From positions 23,622,001-23,686,000 of the forward strand of contig NC_091976.1 of NCBI RefSeq assembly GCF_036711975.1: a stretch of 64,000 nt of DNA. The letters run 5' to 3'. The position numbers and the translations under genes are program-made. Origin of the DNA: Onthophagus taurus. Lineage: Eukaryota > Arthropoda > Insecta > Coleoptera > Scarabaeidae. Under the pieces are notes generated by a model that searched no databases, was not told the DNA's origin, and saw only the letters and a program-made list of their open reading frames with translations. Every line of letters starts with the position of its first letter. Position 1 is the stretch's first letter. Shown here one piece after another: positions 35,501-44,527 of the stretch.

Positions 35501-38500
35501 GCAACAGTTAGCATTTTGTGAATGGTTATTGCAGTAACATGCTCAAAATAATGACTTCATTTCAAATGTTCTCTGGACAGATGAATCATGTTTTACACGA
35601 GATGGTATAAATAATTACCATAATGAACATATCTGGGTATTAGAAAATCCGCATGCGATTAGACTAAGAAAATTTCAACAACGTTTCAGCATCAACGTTT
35701 GGGGTGGAATATTTAACAACAATTTACTAGGTTTGCTTGTACTTGATGGACGTTTGAACGCTGTAAATTACAGATTTTTTTTGAACAATACTCTTTTTGA
35801 TTTACTTGAAGATATACCTCTTAATGGTACTAGCACAATGATGCCCACCTCATCACGGAAGAGTAGTTGTCAAGTGGTTAAATCAATATTTTCCAAACAA
35901 GTGGATTGGTAATAATGGTCCATTTGCTTGGCCACTTAGATCCCCCGATCTTAATCCATTGGATTTCTACTTATGGGGTCATATGAAACAAATTGTGTAT
36001 GAAGTGGAAATTAACACACGAGAACAGTTATTAAACAGAATACAAATGGCTGCTACTGAAACAAGAAATCAACCAGACATTTTAATTCGGCTGAAGAACT
36101 CTTTAATTCGTCATTGTGAAGCATGTATTCCTCCTTCAGAAGGAGGCTATTTTGAACAATATTTGTAATATTTATGTGTTTTAAAAAAATGTAGTAGTTA
36201 ATTATGATATAAAAATGAAAACTTTAAAGTGTTATAATTTCGTAAATAATTAAAATAGGACATATGTTCATTAACATTTTTTTTTGTAATTGGATTAGCT
36301 ATCATATGACAAAGTTTGATGGTGAACTGATAAATCACCCTGTATAAATCAATAAATGCCTAAGGTATAGATTACCTTCAATAATTTCAGTGATTTGTCA
36401 TATACAGATAAAATTTGGTATACTGTGAAATTTTATAATGAGGAATCTGATAAGATCGGCATCCACCAACATCCCTTTTCGAGAAAATATATAATTTTAA
36501 CTAACAATCGATAATAATGAAATACTAGTAATAACAGCTATGTTCCAAAAAGCGGCCCCAACTCGTATTCAAATGCATTCAACTAAGAATAAAATCAACG
36601 TCGCTGATTGTCGGGGAATTACCCGACAATCGGACAGTCCTAGTCGCCATCGGCCTGGCGTGCCAGCCCGATCGAGTACACATCGAGCGGTGTTGCCGCA
36701 TTAGGCGTGTTCACGACCGAATCTCGTTTCGAATTTTTCGCCAACTAGGTAGGCCTCTTAATAGTGGGTTGGCAGTATTTTGGAAAATTATTAGAAAATA
36801 TAACCTTAAACGTCTCAATTACTGAAAGAGACTAGATATAGCTGGCAGAAGACTAAGTATTACTAATGAAAGACTAATTTAGCAAATGAAGCAAATTCTT
36901 CTTACTGACGACTTCACACTACTACCAGAAGACGAAATACTGTTGGTAGAAGATTAGATATTGCTGGCAGAAGACTAAGTTTTGCTAGTGAAAGACTAGA
37001 TATTGCAAATGAAGCTCATTCTTCTTACAGAAGACTACACACTACTACTAAAAACCAAATTCTGTTAGCAGAAAATGTAATTTTACAGTCAGAAGACCAA
37101 ATTATGTTGTCAGAAGACTAGATATTACCGATGGTACAAATCCCGTTTAAATTTCTGTCCAATACTTGTTAAAATTGCATCCCTCTCTCATTTCTTGGTT
37201 AGTATCATTTTTATTATAGCACGTATTTTTTCGACGGCATCAAGATCTTTGCATAAACTAAGCGTCGGAAGATGATTTTCGTTGTACTGCTGTACTGCGA
37301 TGGAAAAATCTTGATTAGTGCTGTTGATGTTTGGAGTAAGATTTCTTCCTAAATAATCTGCAAACAATTCAGTTTTGCATTTATTATCTGTCATCATACC
37401 TGCACCATCCGTGTGTAATGGGGGTATAGCATTTATAACTTGTAATTCTGAAGTCTTCTCCAGTTGCAAGATATGTTTCCGTTATACAAGCAATATAGAC
37501 TTTATTAGCAACTATAAATCTTATAAGTACCATTTCTAGGGAGGAAGGGTTATGTGTTTGAGTATTATCATTGCGGGAGTTTGTGATGTGTTTGGGATGA
37601 CGTAACGTGATGATGTGGGTTGCTGTTGACTGTGAATATTTCTTCTAGTATGTCTTGGGTGTTGTATCGACATGTATTCTGCATTCTCCGCAGTTCGCAC
37701 ATTTTGGTGGATCGCTCTTTTTCTTCTTGCATATTATGATGACTATGTTGGTAGTTTTGTGATTAAACTTCTGTGATTTTTTTCGAGGTTCAACAGTGAT
37801 GATAGCATTATTTATTTCTTTAATGTTAAATACTTCTTTAGATTTTTCTGTTGGTGTTAATTCAACAGCGCAAAATGGCATTGGATTTTTAGTTCTATTC
37901 AACAGTCTTGTAACTGTTATTATTGGTAACCCACGGGCGAGTAATTCTTTAACTTCGTTTTCGGTTATCAACGGAGGAACGTTACGCATTATTACAGATA
38001 GGGTTCTTTTTGTTGCATCTTGATATGTGTGGAATCCTATTTTATTATCGGTATAATATTTAGTGAGAGTTCTAAAGAAAGAAAAGGTAGTCATTTTTCA
38101 CAGAATGAATAATAGCGGTGAATAATCATTATTAACGGGTAATCACCTTGACAAACTAACAATAATTATTTGAAACGTCAAAATTTCAAAAAACGTCAAT
38201 TTAATTTAATTTTTTTTAAGACTTTCTCAATGTTTGACAATAAAAAACGTAAACAAATTCTTTTTTCGTATGATTTAAGGATAAATTAATTAATTTTCAT
38301 AAAAAAAACATGACGTTTCATAAAATTGACATTTAATTTTGACAAATTGTTGTGAAGTTGGTTACAGTTGGTAACATTGAATTTGTCTCACATTGACGTT
38401 TAAGCTTTATTCAAAAATTTATTTACAAAAATAAATTTATGGAATCAACTTCAATAGTATTCATGCACAAAGTATAGTTTTAGTAAGTAAGTATATAGGC

Positions 38501-39959
38501 GGAATTTTGTGGACTTGGATTATCTATATTTTCAGATTTGTCGTTATTTGTATCTATGTCATTGCAGTTGCTTAGAACATGGTACTTGTTTTGTGTTAAT
38601 TTCATCTTTTTTCCAAGAGTAACGTTTTTGAATATCTTCGATTATAGGTGATAGATGGCGCGTTTTTTAACTGTGTCAATAGTTTTGTGCCTTGAAAACA
38701 AGTACTTTTTTATTAATTTAATTTAAAACGAATTATTCAAAATCAATTTTTTATATAAAAATAACTCATGACTGTACTTTTTTGCAATAAATAATTAAAA
38801 ATGTAATTGGTGCTTTCAGTATTATCTACGAAATCAGATAAGTAACTACACTGTGTTAATTAATTTTCTTACCAGACGTCATCATTGCAAGTATGCAACC
38901 AATATCGCGTATTGTGGTATTGGTTGCATACTTGCAATGATAACGTCGGGTACTATAATTAAATTAATTAACACACCATACATTCATGCAAAATATGCGG
39001 AGGAATTATGTAAAAAACGCAAATTTGCGTTTACATCACTATTTTTTAAGAAAGAATCATCTAAGAAAACCCCTTAACTATCCAATAACTGTATGATTCA
39101 CCCTATATAAAATTACCGGTCTTTCTTTAGGAATTTTCCCATCAGCCTCAAGTTTTGCTCTTGCCTGTCTTCGTTTTAATATTCTCCTATATTGTTTTGC
39201 ATTAACATAGAGGGGTTCTTCTTCTAAAAACTCAGTTCCTGTTATGGGTACCCTTTGGATTTGTGTTACATTACTCGTACTAGGAACCATCTAATTAAAT
39301 TTTATTATTTTATCATTAATTTATGTAATAATTAAAGATTGTTACGTACATCGTTAGTGTTTCTCACCATTACAATGTTTCCGTTAGACATTGCTAATTG
39401 GTTAGGTGCTGTAGCGGCTGCTACAGTCGCTTGGGGGACCACTGTTGGAGGTGGGGATGTCACTGTGGGTTGAGTTACTGTTGTCGCTGTTGTTGGCACT
39501 TGAGGAGTACCGGTTATTTGTACTAAACTACCACTCAAATTAAAAACTGCAATTAAATTAATTAATTAAATTAAAAAACATTAAATTATTTTAAATTTAT
39601 TTACCTGTTGGTTGCACCGCAGGTTGAATTGTAGTGTTATCCACGACGGGGTGATAAATAAAAGTTTGTCCATCAGGCATTTGAAGAATTTGAGCTTGTT
39701 GGGGTTGTTGCAATAAAATTTGTCCCTGTGTACCTTGGATGCTTGACACAGGTAAAACTTGGATTTGTTGAAGACCTTGCCCACCCGGTGTGACTTGAAT
39801 CTGTCCATTCTGCGGCATTGTATGTACCATAATTTGTTGTCCGTTGGCACCTTGGATGACCTGCCCCGTATTCATCTGCATGACTTGAACTTGTTGGGGA
39901 CCAACCCCCTGAACTGCTTGCATCACAACTTGCCCATCCGAAGCGGTTAATTGCTCCAT
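32573..39959 (-). CDS. Nf-YA: NF-YA, CCAAT-binding transcription factor subunit (complete, 5 exons)
   Basis: NF-YA joins the histone-fold pair NF-YB/NF-YC and makes the sequence-specific contact with CCAAT. Exons in transcript order: 39959-39605, 39546-39350, 39290-39117, 32860-32669, 32614-32573, with GT/AG borders in phase, giving 319 residues. The N-terminal half is Gln-rich (GPQQVQVMQMNTGQ) and then Thr/Pro/Val-rich, as expected for the activation domain. The conserved core has the subunit-contact helix EEPLYVNAKQYRRILKRRQA on exon 3 and the DNA-contact part KYLHESRHRHAMNRIRGEGG on exon 4. The 6.26 kb intron 32861-39116 separates these two halves and holds several transposons. The ATG at 39959 is preferred to the one at 40010 because a splice acceptor (TTTCTCTCTTAG) lies between them. 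Confidence 0.93.
32939..33240 (+). pseudogene. Relic with a cysteine-rich zinc-finger-like end
   Basis: The frame ends KCFVYGKTCQNKTNLKCD, stop, then CKHSFHKKCVPK. The C/H spacing resembles the C-terminal zinc finger some transposases carry. I cannot name the family. It is on the opposite strand to NF-YA, inside its large intron. Confidence 0.35.
33468..33659 (-). pseudogene. Non-LTR retrotransposon RT relic
   Basis: Reads LISNKQFGFRKSHSTSHQLT and then VGFLDIARAFDIVW, the F-G-F-R and first catalytic Asp (LDIARAFD) region of Jockey-type RTs. It is only a fragment. Confidence 0.8.
34560..34876. mobile_element. Truncated MITE related to 52022-52373
   Basis: Shares AAAAATTTTCTGAT, TATTATGGCAAATAAAATAT, AACAACTTTTGTATAAAATG and the right end ATAATGGGCACCCTGTATA with the complete copy at 52022-52373, but lacks the left terminal repeat. 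Confidence 0.65.
34969..36346 (+). mobile_element. Tc1/mariner-superfamily element with broken transposase
   Basis: Ends are inverted: TACAGGATGATTTTTGAACA with CATATGTCCTATTT, then AATTATTTACGAAATTATAA and CACTTTAAAGTTTTC at the left, repeated in reverse near 36215-36270 and ending ATCACCCTGTATA. The right end has ~70 extra bases. The transposase is read in pieces: YSTEEYADIIFVYGFC (before 35190, then a stop), a helix-turn-helix with STRRIAHKIHVSQNF in 35184-35537, the catalytic VLWTDESCF region near 35570, FSINVWGGIF, and SPDLNPLDFYLWGHM near 35945. Stops and frameshifts make it inactive. It sits in the large NF-YA intron. Confidence 0.8.
36600..36765. other. Short GC-rich patch with a 10 bp palindrome
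   Basis: GATTGTCGGG (36606-36615) and CCCGACAATC (36622-36631) form a perfect hairpin with a 6-base loop. The surrounding ~160 bases are far more GC-rich than their flanks, with no clear frame. I do not know its origin; it might be the untranslated end of a retroelement. Confidence 0.4.
36815..37128. repeat. 21 bp minisatellite, about 14 units
   Basis: Phrases such as GCAGAAGACTA recur at 21-base intervals in a diverged array. One forward frame reads as a heptad-like repeat (ILLAED, LLVKD, LLTED) with stops, suggesting it may have once been a coding heptad repeat. Confidence 0.65.
37188..37469 (-). pseudogene. Jockey-type retrotransposon ORF2 relic
   Basis: Reads INAIPPLHTDGAGMMTDNKC and then KTELFADYLGRNLTPN, the linker between endonuclease and RT in Jockey elements. 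Same strand as the ORF1 relic at 37645-38094. Confidence 0.65.
37645..38094 (-). pseudogene. Jockey-type ORF1 (gag-like) relic
   Basis: 149 codons with VIMRNVPPLITENEVKELLA, then NRTKNPMPFCAVELTPTEKS and a downstream CANCGEC. This is the pre-C2HC/zinc-knuckle arrangement of Jockey ORF1 proteins. The first zinc knuckle is damaged (ICKKKK where CxRC is expected). It lies upstream of the ORF2 relic in the same orientation, with the region between deleted. Confidence 0.75.
38095..38850. other. AT-rich intron sequence of NF-YA
   Basis: No element is recognised. One AGATGGCGC word at 38653-38661 matches a motif also seen elsewhere in the window. Confidence 0.4.
38853..38974. repeat. 122-base near-perfect hairpin in the NF-YA intron
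   Basis: Outer arms GTGTTAATTAATT / AATTAATTAACAC; inner arms ATCATTGCAAGTATGCAACC and AATA pair with TATT and GGTTGCATACTTGCAATGAT, leaving a ~13-base loop (TCGCGTATTGTGG). Mismatches are few. It lies about 140 bases downstream of NF-YA exon 3 (in transcript direction). It could be a tiny foldback element or a hairpin RNA precursor; the outer A/T-rich palindrome slightly favours an element. Confidence 0.7.
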
Positions 39960-40264
39960 GATTCGATTTCTAAGAGAGAAATAAACATAACCTAAAAGTG
40001 TAAATTCCAAATACGATTGTTTTGTGGGTTTAAATGTTGTTTAAACAGGAAAAATAAGTTTTTTAACGATTGTTTAAAAGAAATCGAGTTGGATTGATTG
40101 TGATGATGGTGAAAATTGGGGTTGGGATGGTTTAAAAGTGTTAGGTAAAATAAAATGTGACAGTGGTGAGGAGTTATGTTCGCCATTATGCTTTTTTCAC
40201 TCGGATCGTAAGGAAAAATCACGGGAAATTGTTTAAAAAGACGCGGAAAACGCGAACTCGTGTT

Positions 40265-40540
40265 GTATTTTGCCGGTTCAACCCCCTGAGAGTGTCGGTC
40301 GAATATGTTTGATAATTTGTGGACTTACATTGGATATTTTAGTTGGCCGTATCCCAATGATTGGCCGAGGAGCGGCGGGACCAATGGTCGAATCGGGAAC
40401 GACGCTCTCCGCCTGTGTATTGGTGAAGTTGGCCTACCACTCCCTGTCGTTGGACGGTTTGGACGGAGGCCGCGTCGGCGGTCGATGCACCGTTAGTGCG
40501 CGCGGGAAAACGGACGACCAATTACAAAAGTAGAAAAGGA
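40265..40540 (-). promoter_or_regulatory. NF-YA promoter region with five to six CCAAT boxes
   Basis: A GC-richer island just upstream of NF-YA. CCAAT or its complement occurs at 40329-40333, 40354-40358, 40360-40364, 40381-40385, 40419-40423 and 40518-40522. Small ORFs here are on both strands and have no recognisable family. Position and composition suggest the promoter; transcription start not determined. Confidence 0.55.
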
Positions 40541-40679
40541 AAAGTTACACTAATCAGAGAATCTCGAATGATATCTCCGCAAGGTACTAAGAGGACTAAG
40601 AGTTAGTCCATCAAATTAATCACTTCAGCTTCCTCAAAATCCATCTCAACCACATCAACGAAACACCATTTATATTTTC

Positions 40680-41575
40680 TCTAATTTAAAAGAGATTACT
40701 TTAATCTATCTCGATTAGATTAAGGTAATATCACTATGATATCACGTATTATTATAAAATTACCTTGAAAAAATAACCAAAATTATAAATTTAGATATGA
40801 GTGATATAGTTTTTTAGTTACGCCATCTATGGACTAGTTATTAAAATTTTACAATCTTAAGTTTTAAAAAGAATTTAAATTTCTTTATTAAATATAAATA
40901 CGTATAATTAGAAAAATTATAATTTAATTTACTGAAATATGCATAAAAGATATATTTTAGTTTAATTTAAAAAAAAAAATTTATTTTCATTGACAGTTAT
41001 TGATGTTTTTCTTGAGGTTAAGTAAGTGTCAAAATTTATTTATTATGATTTATATTTAAAATATTTAATTTTTTATCATAACAAAGTAAGTTATTAATTA
41101 ATTTTTAATTTATTTAAAATTCATTAAATTATTATAGTGGTTTTTTAATTGTGGACAGATTCAATTACTCCATCTATTGATTAGTTATTAAAATGACGGC
41201 TATATTAAACAATATTAATAAACTTATTTACAAATATATACGTATAATTAGAATAAATTAAAAGAAAATTAGATTAAAATTAACTTAATTTTCTTTAATA
41301 TGCATAAAAAATATAATATTTCAGTTTAATAAAAAAAAATATTTTGTTATTTTGTTGACAGTTATTGATATTTTTTTGAGGTAAATATCAAAATTGTATT
41401 TATTATGATTTTCTCTAATATTAAACAGATTATTTTAATCTATCTCGATTGGATTAAGATAATATCACAGTATATCACGTATTACTATAAAATTATCTCG
41501 AAAAGATAGCCAGAATTATAAATTAAGATATGAGTGATAAGGTTTTTAGTTACGCCATCTATTGACTAAGACAAT
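40680..41575. repeat. Diverged direct repeat, ~730 bp apart
   Basis: TTTAATCTATCTCGATT, GATATCACGTATTA-like strings, AGATATGAGTGATA and TTAGTTACGCCATCTAT occur in order at about 40690-40830 and again at about 41425-41565. Between them lies a partial third copy of the TCCATCTATTGA region (41168). It looks like an old tandem duplication in intergenic DNA. Confidence 0.6.
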
Positions 41576-42035
41576 TCCACCTCCTAGAATAATATAGACT
41601 TCTTTGAATGACTAAAACTTCTTGAAACCTCTAGATATAAATAAGTATATGATACATCTTATGAGGAATCATTGAGACGTAATCATTGTTTTATAAGCAC
41701 TTTTTCATCATTTTATGAAGTACCAACCTAAACTAATTTTTATCTGTTTTTGCTTTGTTTCAATCATTTAATTTAAATCAAATATTATATTAATAGTACT
41801 TAAGTGTATTTTTATTTAGTTGAGTGGTTACGTTGATAAATTAATTAAAAATCATCAGTTTTTACCGACAAATTTAACCATTACCTGCTACCATCTATTA
41901 TCACAAGTACGAATTAATCTTTTGATGACATCTGTCATTTTTAGGTGCCAAAATGACATTTTCGAAAATTCCAGATAAAAAAAAATATTTTATATAATTA
42001 CTTAATAAAAATATTTATTGATTAATAAAAATAAT

Positions 42036-42278
42036 CTATTTCTTAACTTCCCGCCATTGAATTTGTACTGCTTTCTGTTTCAAAGCCACCAAAACCTCTA
42101 AATCGGACGTTTCGATATCTTTTCTTGACGAGGCCCATTTCAGAATCTTTTCGATACTCTCAAGAGCTATAGAAGTCGGGACGGACGAAACATTTTCCGA
42201 AGCCTTAGACTTTGGTCTTGTATTCGCGTTATTTGCAATTTTAACATTTTTAACGTTTTTCTTATTTTGCATTTTCAA
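42036..42278 (-). CDS. Small orphan protein, 80 aa, tandem paralogue A
   Basis: An intronless ORF starting MKMQNKKNVKNVKIANNANT. The N-terminus is Lys/Asn-rich and looks disordered. The C-terminal ~50 residues are helical in character (VPTSIALESIEKILKWASSR, then DLEVLVALKQKAVQIQW). This half is clearly related to the ORF at 42682-42969: both share the VPT, KWASSR, TSD and QW landmarks with conservative changes between, typical of selection on protein. A reverse AATAAA (TTTATT) lies at 42014-42019, about 17 bases after the stop. Function unknown, no family recognised. Confidence 0.6.
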   Translation of the reverse strand: MKMQNKKNVKNVKIANNANTRPKSKASENVSSVPTSIALESIEKILKWASSRKDIETSDLEVLVALKQKAVQIQWREVKK

Positions 42279-42681
42279 AAAGATACAATCTCAGTTAACG
42301 TTTTATTTAAATTGCTCTGTAAAAACATGTTTGTTATTATACATAATTAAATAATTAATTTTCTTTTACATTACTTACTTGTAAACGTGATAATCAAGAT
42401 GATTTAGACAAATTGGAATACATATTAGATCTTCTTGAATATTAAGTTGCAGGAATTCGATTTTTATTAAGGCATTTTTGATGGTTGATGTCAAATTTTG
42501 ATGTATTTTGTTAATAATTTGCATCACGGCCTTCTAAAGTAAAGGGAAATTATACATAGCTTACTTAAAATAAATTGTTATTGTTTATTATTGGGAAAAT
42601 CTTTTATTTTTGGATATTTGGACTAAATGGTTAAATACACAAAGAATTTTTAGCTTATTAATAAAGGTGTTGTTTATATAA

Positions 42682-42969
42682 TTATAAGTCAATTTCTAGC
42701 CATTGCTGTTCTATTGCGTATCGTTTTAATTTTAATAAAGTTTCTATATCAGATGTATCTACATCTTCTCTCGATGAAGCCCATTTAACAAGCTTAATTA
42801 AACTTTGAATAGCAGTTGTAGTGGGAACTGATATATTTTCAGTTGCAATTTGTGTATTTCGGTTATTTTTATTTTTAAGGTCCTTTTTATTTTTTATCTC
42901 CTTTTCATTTTTAAGTTCCTTTTCTTGTTTAATTTCCTTTTTGTTTTTATATTTGTTTTCATTATTCAT
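42682..42969 (-). CDS. Small orphan protein, 95 aa, tandem paralogue B
   Basis: An intronless ORF whose first ~35 residues are a Lys/Glu/Asn repeat (KNKKEIKQEKELKNEKEI) and whose C-terminal ~55 residues match paralogue A (SVPTTTAIQSLIKLVKWASS .. TSDIETLLKLKRYAIEQQW). The repeat and the insertions are confined to the N-terminal half. The two genes sit 400 bases apart on the same strand, which indicates local duplication. The N-terminal hexad-like repeat explains the length difference. Function unknown; expression has not been shown. Confidence 0.6.
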   Translation of the reverse strand: MNNENKYKNKKEIKQEKELKNEKEIKNKKDLKNKNNRNTQIATENISVPTTTAIQSLIKLVKWASSREDVDTSDIETLLKLKRYAIEQQWLEIDL

Positions 42970-43189
42970 ATTCGACTTGAAAATATTTTATTTGGGTTTT
43001 TTAAGTTTTTTAAAAAATATGTTTCTACAATTTTGATTAATGTCAAAAAAACTTCATCTTTTTTACATTTTATTCCACAGCCATCATCATCAAAGATGTT
43101 GAGCGGATAGATGACAACAGATTGCCAAAAATTGATATTCCAAGATTTACAAGGTGGTATAAAATCAATCAAATTCATCATCAAAGGCC

Positions 43190-44527
43190 TTAAAAAGAAC
43201 TAATTAACAAACAACTAAGCAGTCATTAGTCTTCAGAGGTGTTTATTTGAATCCCATTATCAAATCTTGATAAATAAAATAAAAAATGCTTTTAAATTTA
43301 AACATATTTATTAGAACAATATATATGAAGACGGAGTCACGTTGTTTTATTTATTTTTTTTTTGTAAATTTTAATCGTTATAACCACTTCTTTCTATATA
43401 TTACAATAAAGAATATCTAATACTATTTATGTATAATAAGATTATTTACAATATAATACAAGTAAAAAAATCACTAATAACACGTACGCTAAAATTATTT
43501 ATAATATATATATTTGTTTTTCATTGTAAAATATATATAACTGTATAGATTAAATATTTATAATATAATAATAATAAAATAACAAAGTCATTTTGACTAA
43601 TATAGTCAGTCAATGACGGTTGAATATCCCTTTCGTTCTTATTCATGTGTTTAACATTAACATTTCTAATATGATACAAAATATTAAAAAATAAACAACA
43701 AAGTCGTTTTCTTTTTCGTTTCGCTTCTCTTTTTTCCAGTAAAAATTAAATGTTTAAACGTTATAATATTATCAATAGTAATATTTATAATAAAGCACGA
43801 TTAAACTTGATACAAGTTTATTTTGTTTGTTTTTAAGGCCCTTTTCATCTTTTCTTTTGCGATAAATATAAAAATAATAATAATCGATCACTATAAAAAA
43901 GGTTTTTGCCTCTGACTTTTTATTTTACAAGCATTTCACAAATAACAAATAAAACTCCACGTAGAAAAAATCGTCTAAAAATTTAATACGAGACTTTCTA
44001 CACGTCACTTTTATTTAGTATAATTTATATGAAACACCCTGCGTTCAGAACAAAAAAAAATGAAAATTTGTTGGTAACAAAAACAAATTAAATAAGATTG
44101 TACTAAAAAAAGAATGTACATTATGTATATAAATTAAATAAGGTTATAAAAAGAACAAATAATGAACTAAAAAGGAAAAAATGATTTGTAAAAAATTAAA
44201 AAAGTTTTTTTAGTTTAAATAAAATTGGGTTTAAAACATCTAAATTTTAACTATATTTACAAAATAAAATCATTAAATATTTTACACCCAATATCTGTTT
44301 ATCTATTTTGTTTTATTTCTCTAATTAAAAAAATAATATTAATAAAACGTATTGAGTATTTCTTTGTATAAACCACCGGAAGAAATAGACACATCTATAA
44401 ATATTTACAAATACACTTCTTTTCTATCAGATCTGAAGGCACAAAATCACAAAGAGTACAAATCGAATCGAAAAATAGTTTATATCTTTTTCATTTTATC
44501 TTAAAATCTATTTCTTTTTTTAAAAAG
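43190..44527 (-). other. Probable kibra 3' UTR and AT-rich spacer
   Basis: Strongly AT-rich sequence downstream of the kibra stop with many TTTATT words (AATAAA on the minus strand). No other gene or element is seen. Confidence 0.45.
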
